NCBI GenBank assembly: GCA_022841905.1 | Contig: JALHQO010000002.1 | Coordinates: 124,001 to 188,000, forward strand | Direction of reading: 5' to 3' | Origin: Hyphomonadaceae bacterium | GTDB taxonomy: Bacteria; Pseudomonadota; Alphaproteobacteria; Caulobacterales; Aquidulcibacteraceae | Length of the DNA stretch: 64,000 bases | In this document: one piece after another, positions 27,945 through 36,425 of the stretch | Layout: each line of letters opens with the position of its first letter | How positions within the stretch are numbered: the first letter of the stretch is position 1 | Position numbers and translations under genes: made by a program | The notes under the pieces: model-generated | What the model was told of the DNA's origin: nothing | The model's input: only the letters and a program-made list of their open reading frames with translations | Database searches by the model: none

Positions 27945-29813
27945 ATGAGCTCAGCGCACTCTTTCGACGTCATCGTCATCGGCGGCGGCCACGCAGGCTG
28001 CGAAGCCGCGGCCGCGGCTGCGCGCTTGGGTGCGCGGACGCTGTTGTTGACGCATAAGCTCGAAACCATTGGGGAGATGAGCTGCAACCCGGCCATTGGC
28101 GGCTTGGGCAAGGGCCACCTCGTCCGTGAGATCGATGCGCTCGACGGCGTCATGGGCCGGGTGGCCGACGCCGCCGGCATCCAGTTCCGGCTGCTCAACC
28201 GCTCCAAGGGCCCAGCCGTTCGCGGGCCGCGCGCCCAGTCCGATCGCAAGCTCTATCGCCAGGCCATGCAGGTTGCGCTGGCGGAGCAGGCGAACCTGAC
28301 CATCCTGGCTGCCGCGGTTGAAGACCTCATCCTGATCGGCGGAACCGTTGCTGGGGTGACCACCGCCGAGGGCCGAGAGTATCGCGCGCCCCGCATCGTC
28401 CTAACGACCGGAACGTTCCTGAAGGGCGTGATCCATATTGGCGACAAGCGCATCCCCGCCGGTCGCCACGGCGAAGCGTCGGCGATTGGGCTTTCGGATC
28501 GCTTGTACGGCGCGGGTTTCGCGATGGGGCGGCTGAAGACCGGCACCCCGGCGCGGCTGCAATCCAGTTCGATCGATTGGGCCTCGTTGGAGAAGCAGCA
28601 CGGCGACGAGGAGCCGACGCCATTCTCATTCCTGACAACGCGCATCACCAACGAGCAGGTGGCCTGCGGCGTCACTTACACGAACGCTGAAACGCACCGG
28701 ATCATCGAAGAATCGCTTTCGAAGTCCGCCGTGTATTCCGGCGCGATCAGCGGACGAGGGCCGCGCTATTGCCCGTCGATCGAAGACAAGGTCGTGCGTT
28801 TCGCCGACAAGTCTGCGCATCAAATCTTCTTGGAGCCTGAAGGCCTCGACGACGACACCGTCTATCCGAACGGGATCAGCACATCGCTGCCGGAAGACGT
28901 GCAAGAGCGTTTCATCCGCACCATCGCGGGGCTCGAGAACGTCATCATCAAGCGCCACGCCTACGCGATCGAGTACGACTATGCCGATCCGCGCGAACTG
29001 ATGCCGACGTTGGAGACGAAGCGCATCGCCGGTCTCTATCTCGCCGGCCAGATCAATGGCACCACCGGCTATGAGGAGGCGGCTGCGCAAGGATTGATCG
29101 CCGGCCTCAACGCGGCGCGCGCGGCGGGCGGCGAAGCACCGTTCGAGATTAGCCGCGCGGAAGGATACATCGGCGTGATGATCGACGACCTCGTTACGCG
29201 CGGCGTCACCGAGCCCTATCGCATGTTCACCTCGCGCGCCGAGTATCGCTTGTCGCTGCGAGCCGATAATGCGGACCAGCGGCTCACGCCGAAGGGTATT
29301 GAGCTAGGCTGCGTGGGTGCCACGCGAAACGCCGCTTTTGCTGGCAAAATGCGCGAAATCGACACTGCTCGCCAAATGGCGCGCGCGTTCAATCTGACGC
29401 CGCAGCAAGCCGAAGCGCACGGCCTCAAAGTCAACCAAGATGGCCAGCGCCGCGACGCGCTGCAGCTGCTTGCGTATCCCTCGATCAGCTTCGCGCAGCT
29501 CACCGCGATCTGGCCGGAGCTTGGCTCGCTCAGCCCGCAAGCCCGCGAGCAGATCGAGATCGATGCGATGTATGCGGGCTATCTCGATCGCCAGGCGCTC
29601 GACGTCGAGGCCTTCAAGCGCGACGAAGATCTGCGCCTCTCGCCCGATCTCGATTACGCCAGCGTCGGCGGGCTTTCGAACGAAGTGCGCGAGAAGCTCA
29701 TCGCCGCGCGGCCCGTCACGCTCGGCCAAGCTTCGCGCATCGAAGGCGTCACCGCTGGTGCGCTCACGGCATTGCTGGCGCACGTAAAGCGCGAACAGAG
29801 GAAACGTGCATGA
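27945..29813 (+). CDS. mnmG: tRNA modification enzyme MnmG (GidA)
   Basis: FAD-dependent partner of MnmE in wobble-uridine modification. 622 residues. N-terminal FAD-binding [10 protein letters not shown] (13-22), [33 protein letters not shown] (conserved Cys), a second nucleotide-binding stretch at [18 protein letters not shown], and [18 protein letters not shown] near residue 425. Length is normal. It overlaps the DUF3088 gene by ATGA, the first of three such overlaps leading to rsmG. Confidence 0.98.
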   Translation: MSSAHSFDVIVIGGGHAGCEAAAAAARLGARTLLLTHKLETIGEMSCNPAIGGLGKGHLVREIDALDGVMGRVADAAGIQFRLLNRSKGPAVRGPRAQSDRKLYRQAMQVALAEQANLTILAAAVEDLILIGGTVAGVTTAEGREYRAPRIVLTTGTFLKGVIHIGDKRIPAGRHGEASAIGLSDRLYGAGFAMGRLKTGTPARLQSSSIDWASLEKQHGDEEPTPFSFLTTRITNEQVACGVTYTNAETHRIIEESLSKSAVYSGAISGRGPRYCPSIEDKVVRFADKSAHQIFLEPEGLDDDTVYPNGISTSLPEDVQERFIRTIAGLENVIIKRHAYAIEYDYADPRELMPTLETKRIAGLYLAGQINGTTGYEEAAAQGLIAGLNAARAAGGEAPFEISRAEGYIGVMIDDLVTRGVTEPYRMFTSRAEYRLSLRADNADQRLTPKGIELGCVGATRNAAFAGKMREIDTARQMARAFNLTPQQAEAHGLKVNQDGQRRDALQLLAYPSISFAQLTAIWPELGSLSPQAREQIEIDAMYAGYLDRQALDVEAFKRDEDLRLSPDLDYASVGGLSNEVREKLIAARPVTLGQASRIEGVTAGALTALLAHVKREQRKRA

Positions 29814-30160
29814 AACCCGCTCGCGACACGCTCTTCATCATCGTCGCGCCGTTCGAAGACGCGGCGCTCGACGGCACGTGGTTCTGCACATCGTGCGCGA
29901 CCATGGAAGGCGCGTTGCTCGCCAATCCGGATTGGGCAGCGCGCATCGATGTGAAGCGCAGCGCATTCCCGCGGCCGCGCCATGACATCATCGCGCTGAT
30001 CGGCGAGGGCAACCAATCCATGCCCGTCCTCGTGCTCGCCGCGGGCTCGACGCCGCCGGCCGACGCCAAGGAGTTCGAAGGCGTCTTCTTCCTCGATGAA
30101 CCCAAATCCATCACCCGCTACCTGGCCGCCACCTATGGCGGAGCAGGGCCGCATCCGTGA
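29810..30160 (+). CDS. DUF3088 family protein
   Basis: 116 residues. Family of unknown function with a thioredoxin-like appearance: [20 protein letters not shown], a C-x2-C (CTSC) where DUF3088 members have a CPHC-type motif, and [15 protein letters not shown]. The gene is inserted between mnmG and rsmG and coupled to both neighbours by 4-base overlaps (ATGA at its start, GTGA at its end), so it must be co-expressed with the tRNA/rRNA modification genes; any functional link is inference. Confidence 0.8.
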   Translation: MKPARDTLFIIVAPFEDAALDGTWFCTSCATMEGALLANPDWAARIDVKRSAFPRPRHDIIALIGEGNQSMPVLVLAAGSTPPADAKEFEGVFFLDEPKSITRYLAATYGGAGPHP

Positions 30161-30507
30161 GTCCGCGCCAGGTCGTCGAGGCTTGGGTCGAGGCCTTCAA
30201 CCGGGCTGATGTGGAGGCCTTGGCGGCGCTCTACGCCGAGGACGCTATCAACCATCAAGTCACGTGGGCGCCCCTCGTTGGCCGGCCCGCCATCCGCGCC
30301 ATGTTCGAGCGCGAGTTCGGTCACGCCCAGATGGTCTGCATCAGGGAAAATCTGTTTGAGGATGGCGACTGGGCGATCTTGGAGTGGCGCGATCCGAAAG
30401 GCTTGCGCGGCTGCGGCTTCTTCCAGGTCGTCGCCGACCAGATCGTCTTTCAGCGCGGTTACTGGGACGAAGGCACATTTCGCCGGCAACAGGGGCTGGA
30501 GACTTGA
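30157..30507 (+). CDS. SnoaL-like domain protein
   Basis: 116 residues, single SnoaL/NTF2-like domain: VVEAWVEAFNRADVEALAALYAEDAI-type N-terminus, a middle FEREF segment, and EDGDWAILEWRDPKG followed by RGCGFFQV. Reaction unknown. It starts with GTG in a GTGA overlap with the DUF3088 gene and ends in a TTGA overlap with rsmG. Confidence 0.85.
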   Translation: MSPRQVVEAWVEAFNRADVEALAALYAEDAINHQVTWAPLVGRPAIRAMFEREFGHAQMVCIRENLFEDGDWAILEWRDPKGLRGCGFFQVVADQIVFQRGYWDEGTFRRQQGLET

Positions 30508-31139
30508 GCTACGGCCCTGACGCGTTCGCCAGGGACCTGGCTTTCCCCGTTCCCCGTGAAACAGTGGAGCGCCTGGAAACCTATCGGCGTCTGCTGGCCG
30601 AGTGGTCCGAGCGGATGAATCTGGTTGGCCCCAAGGAGCTGGACCAGTTTTGGAGCCGGCACGCTCTGGACAGCGCCCAGCTGCTCAAATTCGCTCCACA
30701 GGCGAAAAAGTGGGTGGATCTAGGGTCTGGCGCTGGGTTCCCAGGCTTGGTGGTGGCAGCCTTTATGGCGGATCAGGCGGGCGCCTCCGTCCACCTCGTT
30801 GAATCGACCGGGAAGAAGGCCGCGTTTCTGCGCGCGGTAGCGGAGGAGGCACGGCTGCCGGTTCAGGTGTTCAACGAGCGGATCGAGGCGTTCCGAGCGG
30901 GCAAGGGCCCGTATGACGCGGTTACCGCCCGTGCTTTGGCTCCCTTGCCGCGACTCATCGCCTATGCGAAGCCGATTCTCGATCGCGGCGCGATCGGGCT
31001 CTTCCATAAAGGCGCTGATCTAGACGCTGAGCTCGCCGCCGCAAAAGACGTCCTGAATGGTGGGGCGTACCGGGCAGACGTGCTGGAGAGCTTGAGCGAT
31101 CCGCGCGGCCGCATTGTTCGCATAACAAAGGCCGCCTGA
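30504..31139 (+). CDS. rsmG: 16S rRNA (guanine527-N7)-methyltransferase RsmG (GidB)
   Basis: 211 residues. Uses SAM to methylate G527 of 16S rRNA. SAM-binding motif VDLGSGAGFPGLV, then HLVESTGKKAAFLRAV, VFNERIEAF and DAVTARALAPLPRLI. I chose TTG at 30504: it overlaps the previous stop (TTGA), has GGAG 3 bases upstream, and gives a family-typical length; ATG-started alternatives add a spurious basic leader. A parS-like sequence (30548-30563) lies within its 5' part. parA follows 29 bases later. Confidence 0.94.
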   Translation: MSYGPDAFARDLAFPVPRETVERLETYRRLLAEWSERMNLVGPKELDQFWSRHALDSAQLLKFAPQAKKWVDLGSGAGFPGLVVAAFMADQAGASVHLVESTGKKAAFLRAVAEEARLPVQVFNERIEAFRAGKGPYDAVTARALAPLPRLIAYAKPILDRGAIGLFHKGADLDAELAAAKDVLNGGAYRADVLESLSDPRGRIVRITKAA

Positions 31140-31168
31140 TCGCTGGGCTCCGAAAAGGAGACGGGGAC

Positions 31169-31957
31169 ATGCGTGTTTTGGCGATCGCCAACCAGAAGGG
31201 CGGCGTAGGCAAGACGACGACGGCCATCAATCTCGGCACCGCTTTGGCTGCGGCCGGGAAGGGCGTGCTGATCTTCGACACCGACCCGCAGGGCAATGCT
31301 TCGACGGGCCTCGATATTCATCCGCATGATCGCGCGGTGACGAGCTACGACGTTCTCGTTGGCCAGCTGCCGCTCGCGAAAGCGATCATGCCGACTAAGG
31401 TGCCCGGCCTTTACATCACTGCTGGTGACGCGCGTTTGTCCGGCGTTGAAGGCGAACTGATGGGCGAAGCGCAGCCGCAGTTTTTCCTGCGCAACGCGAT
31501 CGAGAAGTTTCGCGCGGAATCGCAGCTAGGCGTGGATTACATGCTCATCGATTGCCCGCCATCGTTGAACGTTCTGACGGTGAATGCGCTGACCGCAGCC
31601 GATGGCGTGCTGGTGCCGTTGCAAACAGAATACTTCGCGCTCGAAGGCCTGGCGCAGCTGATCGCGACCATCAACGCGGTGAAAGTGAATTTGAATCCGG
31701 CGCTCGAAATCCAAGGCGTCGTGCTCACCATGTACGACAAGCGCACGACGCTCAGCGAGCAAGTGGCGCAAGAGGTGAGGGCGCACTTCCCGGACAAAGT
31801 CTATGAAACAGTGATCCCGCGTAACGTGCGTATCAGCGAGGCGCCTAGCCACGGCCTGCCCGCCATCATCTACGATCAGAACGCCACTGGTAGCAAAGCC
31901 TACATCAAGCTTGCGAAAGAGCTGATCGAACGCGAGCGAATGTTGAACGCAGCATAG
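31169..31957 (+). CDS. parA: Chromosome partitioning ATPase ParA
   Basis: 262 residues. Deviant Walker A KGGVGKTT (10-17) with the signature Lys, FDTDPQGNAS (Walker A'), LIDCPPSLNVLTVNAL (Walker B region) and a C-terminal DNA-binding Arg/Lys region (IPRNVRISEAPSHG). It forms a nucleoid-bound gradient that pulls ParB-parS complexes. The ribosome binding site AAAGGAGACGGGG is strong. The ATG lies 29 bases after rsmG; parB follows 91 bases later. About 12.6 kb from the probable origin, the usual distance range. Confidence 0.98.
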   Translation: MRVLAIANQKGGVGKTTTAINLGTALAAAGKGVLIFDTDPQGNASTGLDIHPHDRAVTSYDVLVGQLPLAKAIMPTKVPGLYITAGDARLSGVEGELMGEAQPQFFLRNAIEKFRAESQLGVDYMLIDCPPSLNVLTVNALTAADGVLVPLQTEYFALEGLAQLIATINAVKVNLNPALEIQGVVLTMYDKRTTLSEQVAQEVRAHFPDKVYETVIPRNVRISEAPSHGLPAIIYDQNATGSKAYIKLAKELIERERMLNAA

Positions 31958-32048
31958 TGCAAACGCTGTTTTGGTAGGAACTCGGCAATAATTGCCGACG
32001 CAAACTTAACCACGAAACCGAATCGGGTCGGGTACGGAGACGAGGGCT

Positions 32049-33095
32049 ATGAGCGATTTGAGACCACGGGGCCTGGGGCGCGGACTGTCAGCGTTGCTCG
32101 GCGAGCCCGTGCGCACCGATACGCCGCCCACGCCAGCCAACGCGCCGGCTTGGCCTGCTCCAACGAATGAAACGCGCGCGCCAATCGAGCCGCCGCGCAA
32201 TGTGTTCGAATTGCCGGTGACGAACGCGCAAGCGCAACAGCCGCCGCAAGCGGTTGCGCCTGCGCCCGTCGTAACGCCGGTTGCTGCGCCGGCGCCAACG
32301 GCCGCTGCTGATGGTCCGCGCACAATCCCGATCGATCTCGTGCAGCGCAATCCCGGCCAGCCGCGCAAGCATTTCGACGAAGGCGATCTCAGCGATCTCG
32401 CCAACTCAATCCGTTCGCACGGCGTGTTGCAGCCGATCCTGGTGCGCCCGATCGCCGATGGTAAGTTTGAGATCGTCGCCGGCGAACGCCGCTGGCGCGC
32501 CGCGCAGCGCGCAGGCCTTCATTCGATCCCGGCTGTTGTGCGTGAGCTGAACGAAGTCGAGGTCGTGGAAATCGCGATCGTCGAAAACGTGCAACGCACG
32601 GATCTGAATCCGATCGAAGAAGCGCAAGGCTTCCAAGCGCTGATCGATCGCTTCGGCCGCACGCAGCAAGAAATCGCAGACGCGGTTGGCAAGTCGCGCC
32701 CGCACATCGCCAACATGCTGCGGCTGCTATCGTTGCCGGAAGAACTGCAGGAAATGGTGCGCGACGGGCGGCTCTCGTCCGGCCACGCGCGCGCCATTCT
32801 CACAGCGCCCGATCCGCGCGGCTTGGCGCAAAAGGCGATCAGCGAAGGGCTGAACGTCCGCGAAGTGGAGCGTCTGGCGCAAATCGCCAAGGACGAAAAG
32901 CACGGTCCGCGCGCCTCCGTGGTCGCCGCCGAAGCCAAGAGCGCCGATACGCGCGCGCTGGAACAGTCGCTGTCGAATGCCCTCGGCCTCGAAGTCGCGA
33001 TCGCGGAGAAGGGCGCCGGCGGCGAGTTGAAGATCACTTACAAGTCGCTCGAGCAGCTCGACGATGTGATCCGCCGCTTGCGCGGGGGCTTCTAA
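32049..33095 (+). CDS. parB: Chromosome partitioning protein ParB
   Basis: 348 residues. CTP-dependent clamp that loads at parS and spreads. N-terminal ParA-stimulating stretch RGLGRGLSALLG (8-19), a long disordered Ala/Pro linker (about 25-95), ParB/Srx nuclease-like domain with CTP-binding GERRWRAAQRAG and ENVQRTDLNPIEEA, an HTH with GKSRPHIANMLRLLSLP, and the C-terminal dimer domain. Complete. Confidence 0.98.
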   Translation: MSDLRPRGLGRGLSALLGEPVRTDTPPTPANAPAWPAPTNETRAPIEPPRNVFELPVTNAQAQQPPQAVAPAPVVTPVAAPAPTAAADGPRTIPIDLVQRNPGQPRKHFDEGDLSDLANSIRSHGVLQPILVRPIADGKFEIVAGERRWRAAQRAGLHSIPAVVRELNEVEVVEIAIVENVQRTDLNPIEEAQGFQALIDRFGRTQQEIADAVGKSRPHIANMLRLLSLPEELQEMVRDGRLSSGHARAILTAPDPRGLAQKAISEGLNVREVERLAQIAKDEKHGPRASVVAAEAKSADTRALEQSLSNALGLEVAIAEKGAGGELKITYKSLEQLDDVIRRLRGGF

Positions 33096-33111
33096 TCGCG
33101 CGACGCTGTTC

Positions 33112-34260
33112 GTGATGAACAGCGTCTATGCATCCTTCGGCACGACCATCTTCGAAACCATGTCGCGCCTCGCCGCCGAACGCGGCGCGGTGAATCTCGG
33201 CCAAGGCTTTCCCGAAGACGACGGCCCGCGCGACATTCTCGAAGCCGCGGCGCGCGCGACGCTTGAGGGCCCGAACCAATATCCGCCGTCGCGCGGATTG
33301 CCTGAACTACGCCAAGCTGTCGCGGCGCACTATCGCGCGCATCAGAACGAGGAGCTCGATTGGCAGCGCGAAGTCACGATCACATCCGGCGCCACCGAAG
33401 CCATCGCCGCCGCGCTGCTCGCCTTCATCGAACCGGGCGACGAAGTGGTGTTGTTTGAACCCATGTACGACGCGTACTTGCCGATGGTGCGTCGGGCAGG
33501 GGGCGTGGCGCGTGTTGTCCGCCTAGAGGCGCCGCACTGGCGGCTTGAGCGTGAAACAGTCGCGGCCGCATTCAGCGCAAAGACGCGCGTCGTCGTGATC
33601 AACACGCCGCATAATCCGTGCGCCGCAGTGATGAGCCGCGCCGAACTGGAAATGCTGGCGGAGCTTTGCCGTGCGCATAACGCGATCTGTGTCAGCGATG
33701 AAGTTTGGGAGCATGTGCTGTTCGATGGCGCAGAGCATGTCTCGATGCTGGAAGTCATGCGCGAGCGGACGTTGAAGATCGGCTCTGCCGGCAAGATGTT
33801 TTCGCTGACGGGTTGGAAAGTTGGCTTCGCGTGCAGCGCGCCGGCGTTGATGGACGCGTTCGCCAAAGCGCATCAATTCCTCACGTTCACCACGCCGCCG
33901 AACCTGCAACGCGCCGTCACCTACGCGCTGAGCAAGCCGCGTTCATATTTCGAAGAGATGAGCGCTGCTTTCCAGCGGTCGCGAGATCGTCTGGTCGGCG
34001 CGCTCGAAGGGGAGGGGTTTGCGCTGCTGCCGGCGCGCGGCGCGTACTTCGTCAGCATCGATCTGGTCGCGTCGGGCATCGCCATGAGCGACGAAGCCTT
34101 CGCCAAACACGCCATCGAGCACGGCGTGGCGACCATCCCAGTCTCCGCCTTCTACGCCAATCCCAACCCGCCAGCGCTGGTGCGTCTCTGCTCCGCCAAG
34201 CGCGACGAAACGTTGGACCGCGGCGCCGAAGCGCTCGTCCGCGCCAAACGCGCGCTCTAA
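33112..34260 (+). CDS. Aminotransferase class I/II (methionine/kynurenine aminotransferase-like)
   Basis: About 382 residues, PLP-dependent fold type I. Motifs: VNLGQGFPEDDGP, NQYPPSRGLPELR, TSGATEAIAAAL, NTPHNPCAAV (PLP-binding Asn), SDEVWEHVLFD and the Schiff-base Lys in GSAGKMFSLTGWKVGF. The GFPEDDGP start resembles YbdL-type methionine aminotransferases and kynurenine aminotransferases; the substrate is not settled. GTG at 33112 and ATG at 33115 are adjacent starts. It converges with the tiny-peptide operon and shares its terminator. Confidence 0.92.
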   Translation: MMNSVYASFGTTIFETMSRLAAERGAVNLGQGFPEDDGPRDILEAAARATLEGPNQYPPSRGLPELRQAVAAHYRAHQNEELDWQREVTITSGATEAIAAALLAFIEPGDEVVLFEPMYDAYLPMVRRAGGVARVVRLEAPHWRLERETVAAAFSAKTRVVVINTPHNPCAAVMSRAELEMLAELCRAHNAICVSDEVWEHVLFDGAEHVSMLEVMRERTLKIGSAGKMFSLTGWKVGFACSAPALMDAFAKAHQFLTFTTPPNLQRAVTYALSKPRSYFEEMSAAFQRSRDRLVGALEGEGFALLPARGAYFVSIDLVASGIAMSDEAFAKHAIEHGVATIPVSAFYANPNPPALVRLCSAKRDETLDRGAEALVRAKRAL

Positions 34261-34265
34261 AACGC

Positions 34266-34305
34266 GAAGAGCGCCGCGGGGGGAGCTACCCGCGACGCCC
34301 TTCTC
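34266..34305. terminator. Probable bidirectional terminator between aminotransferase and peptide operon
   Basis: Stem GAAGAGCGCCGCGGG (34266-34280) pairs with CCCGCGACGCCCTTC (34289-34303) with two mismatches or wobbles and an 8-base loop. On the minus strand it is followed by GCGTTTTAG. It sits between two convergent transcription units. Confidence 0.6.
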
Positions 34306-34336
34306 TTCAGGCCGTTTGATCGTCGTGCTTGGGAGC

Positions 34337-34429
34337 TTAAGCGACGATCTGTGCGGCTTGGTTCATGACGCTCATGGCGATCGGTGCGAACACGGCGCAG
34401 GCGGCGACCAGGGCGTAAAACTTGGTCAT
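34337..34429 (-). CDS. Tiny signal-peptide-like protein, family copy 2
   Basis: 30-residue protein (MTKFYALVAACAVFAP..., ending NQAAQIVA). Nearly identical in plan to the genes at 34445-34537 and 60897-60989. A Lys at position 3, a hydrophobic core (5-18) and a small-x-small site near residue 20 (AMS) resemble a signal peptide releasing a 10-residue tail; a single membrane helix is the alternative. Translation is supported by AGAGAG before the ATG and by paralogy. It starts 15 bases after the stop of the first peptide, so the two share one transcript. Confidence 0.75.
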   Translation of the reverse strand: MTKFYALVAACAVFAPIAMSVMNQAAQIVA

Positions 34430-34444
34430 CTGCTTGCTCTCTGC

Positions 34445-34537
34445 TCAGGCGACGATTTGCGCTGCTTGGTTCAGCGTGGCGAACGCGACGGGCGCCAGGA
34501 TCATGGCCGCCAACATCAGGGTGTAAAACTTGGTCAT
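34445..34537 (-). CDS. Tiny signal-peptide-like protein, family copy 1
   Basis: 30 residues: MTKFYTLMLAAM at the start, then ILAPVAFA and the conserved tail TLNQAAQIVA. The AFA motif is a good signal peptidase I site, which would free the last 10 residues. Strong ribosome binding site GAGGGAG 8 bases before the ATG, preceded by a 7-bp GC hairpin. First gene of a two-gene operon. Function unknown; no database family is recalled. Conservation of start, length and tail across three copies is the main evidence that it is real. Confidence 0.78.
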   Translation of the reverse strand: MTKFYTLMLAAMILAPVAFATLNQAAQIVA

Positions 34538-34551
34538 TTGGTTTGCTCCCT

Positions 34552-34568
34552 CGGGGCGCCGCGCCCCG
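34552..34568 (-). promoter_or_regulatory. Hairpin before the ribosome binding site, peptide locus 1
   Basis: Perfect 7-bp stem CGGGGCG/CGCCCCG with a 3-base loop, 14 bases before the ATG at 34537. The equivalent position of locus 2 has CGAAGCG/CGCTTCG (61005-61020), so pairing is kept although the sequence differs. Confidence 0.6.
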
Positions 34569-34603
34569 ACCAGACAAACCTAATGCCCCCCTTACCCTGT
34601 CGC

Positions 34604-34619
34604 TGTGACGGTGGGCACA
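34604..34619. promoter_or_regulatory. CRP-like palindrome, peptide locus 1
   Basis: TGTGACGGTGGGCACA, matching TGTGA-N6-TCACA with one mismatch. It lies 66 bases before the first peptide ATG, exactly the spacing of the matching site in locus 2 (61056-61071). A CRP/FNR-family activator site is the simplest reading; the protein that binds is unknown. Confidence 0.55.
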
Positions 34620-34676
34620 ACGGATGATGGCAAGCGAATATTGATCGGCCGCACGCGGCGCTTCATGCTTAGCGCC

Positions 34677-34832
34677 ATGAGCAAGCCTGTTTCCGGCGGG
34701 GCGGTTTTCCTGCTCTGCCTCTTCGTTGGGATTATCTTCGACCAAGTCGCCATTGGGATCCTGGCTGGCCTAGTCCTCGGCGCGGCCGTTGGCCGGCCCA
34801 AGCTCGGCGGCGGCACGGATGCGAGTCCTTAG
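34677..34832 (+). CDS. Small predicted membrane protein
   Basis: 51 residues (MSKPVSGGAVFLLCLFVGII...), with one or two hydrophobic segments (about 8-22 and 26-40) and a Gly-rich charged tail (GRPKLGGGTDASP). A longer in-frame start at 34605 would lie inside the CRP-like palindrome and is unlikely; ATG at 34665 is another option. No clear ribosome binding site. Function unknown. It is divergent from the tiny-peptide operon. Confidence 0.45.
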   Translation: MSKPVSGGAVFLLCLFVGIIFDQVAIGILAGLVLGAAVGRPKLGGGTDASP

Positions 34833-34883
34833 CGCGGAGTTAGGGCCATCAGCCCTAACTCTCTTATAGAGCCCAATACGAGT

Positions 34884-36206
34884 TTAGCCCGGGGTAGCGG
34901 CCAGCGGCTCAACATGCGGCGCATCCACCGGATCCGTCTCGCCGCGTGAAACAACCTGCGCCACCACCAGATCGCCGGTCACGTTGAGCGTCGTGCGGCA
35001 CATATCGAGGAAGCGATCGACGCCGAGGATGAGGCCGATGCCTTCCGGCGGAATGCCGACCATAACCAAGATCATCGCGATCACCGGCAGCGATCCCGCC
35101 GGCACGCCGGCCGTACCGATGCCGCCCAGGATGCAGACGAGCATGACGATCACTTGCTGCGTCAGCGTCAGATCGATGCCGAAGAATTGCGCGAGGAAGA
35201 GCACGGTCACGCCTTCGAACAAAGCCGTGCCGTTCTGATTGGCTGTGGCGCCGACGGTCAGCACGAAGCGCGAAATCTTGCGCGGTAGCTTTAGTTCGGT
35301 TTCCGCCGCCCGCAGCGAGACGGGCAGGGTGGCGTTGGAGGAGGCGGTCGAGAACGCCACCACGATCGGCTCACGCACTTGGCCGAAGAACGCGATCGGG
35401 TTCTTGCCGCCGAGCAGCATCAGGATGATCGGGTAGACAACGAACATGTGCACCGCCATCGCGCCGATGGCGACGCCGGCGAATGCCGCCAGCCGCACCA
35501 GCAGATCCCAACCAAACAACGCCGCCAGATTGAACATCAGGCAGGCAATGGCGATCGGCGCTAGTTTAATCACGAGCGTGATCAGCTTCATCATCACTTC
35601 GAACAGGCCAGTGATGGTTTGTTGCAGCTGATCGGTGGCGGGGCTCTTCACCAGCACCAGGCCGATGCCGAAGAGCAGCGCGAACACCATCACCGGCAAA
35701 ACCAAATTGGCGCTCGCCGCGGCGAAGACGTTTTGCGGGATGAGATCGAGGAAGAATTGCCCGAGGTTTACGCTATCGGGCGCGTTCTCGACAATGCCGG
35801 CCGCACCCTCCGCACCTTGCGCTAGAAGTTGCTGCGCCAAAGCAGGATCGACACCGTCGCCTGGTCTGAAGAAATTCACGAAGCCGAGGCCGATCAAAAC
35901 GGCGATGGTTGAGATCACAACCGTCAGCGCCAGCGTCTTCCAACCGACGCGGCCAAGCGCGCCGAGATCGCCCATCTCGGCGATGCCGACAACCAGCGCG
36001 CTGAACAGCAGCGGCAGCACCAGCATGAAGAGCAAGCGCAGGAAGATTTGCCCGAGCGGGCCGGTGATGTTCGAGGTGACCCACACAACCCATGGCGTCT
36101 CGGGTCCCAGATTGAGGTTCACATAGAGGCCAGCGAGGAGGCCGATGGCGAAGCCAGCCAACATCAGCCAATGGAACGGTATGCCGCCGCGCTTGGTATC
36201 AGCCAT
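34884..36206 (-). CDS. Dicarboxylate/amino acid:cation symporter (DAACS family)
   Basis: 440 residues, GltP/DctA-type secondary transporter in the inner membrane, coupling uptake of glutamate, aspartate or C4-dicarboxylates to Na+ or H+. Eight membrane helices plus re-entrant loops are expected. Visible motifs: FLRLLFMLVLPLLFSALVVGI, the hairpin-1 Ser-rich ASSNATLP, and the substrate/cation region TVGATANQNGTALFEG. The tail is short and Pro-rich. Substrate cannot be assigned by eye. Confidence 0.93.
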   Translation of the reverse strand: MADTKRGGIPFHWLMLAGFAIGLLAGLYVNLNLGPETPWVVWVTSNITGPLGQIFLRLLFMLVLPLLFSALVVGIAEMGDLGALGRVGWKTLALTVVISTIAVLIGLGFVNFFRPGDGVDPALAQQLLAQGAEGAAGIVENAPDSVNLGQFFLDLIPQNVFAAASANLVLPVMVFALLFGIGLVLVKSPATDQLQQTITGLFEVMMKLITLVIKLAPIAIACLMFNLAALFGWDLLVRLAAFAGVAIGAMAVHMFVVYPIILMLLGGKNPIAFFGQVREPIVVAFSTASSNATLPVSLRAAETELKLPRKISRFVLTVGATANQNGTALFEGVTVLFLAQFFGIDLTLTQQVIVMLVCILGGIGTAGVPAGSLPVIAMILVMVGIPPEGIGLILGVDRFLDMCRTTLNVTGDLVVAQVVSRGETDPVDAPHVEPLAATPG

Positions 36207-36341
36207 CTCGTGTCGCTCCCATCGGTTGCATCGTCGCTAGCGGGGCAGGGCTGTCGGATCAAGCAGCATCGGAACAACAGCCCGCGCCGGAACGGCTGTC
36301 GCGCGCGTCCGTTGCATCACGACGCATACGGAGCACGTCCC

Positions 36342-36425
36342 ATGGCAGAGCTATCGCCGCTAGTTTGGCTTATTCCCTACGGCATCGCGCTCGTCTTGCT
36401 GCTGGCAATCCCGGCGTCGCGTTGA
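36342..36425 (+). CDS. Possible 27-residue membrane peptide
   Basis: Short frame MAELSPLVWLIPYG followed by IALVLLLAIPASR, essentially one membrane helix. GGAG lies 8 bases before the ATG. Its stop touches the end of holA. It is divergent from the symporter gene. No paralogue in the window; real expression is uncertain. Confidence 0.35.
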   Translation: MAELSPLVWLIPYGIALVLLLAIPASR

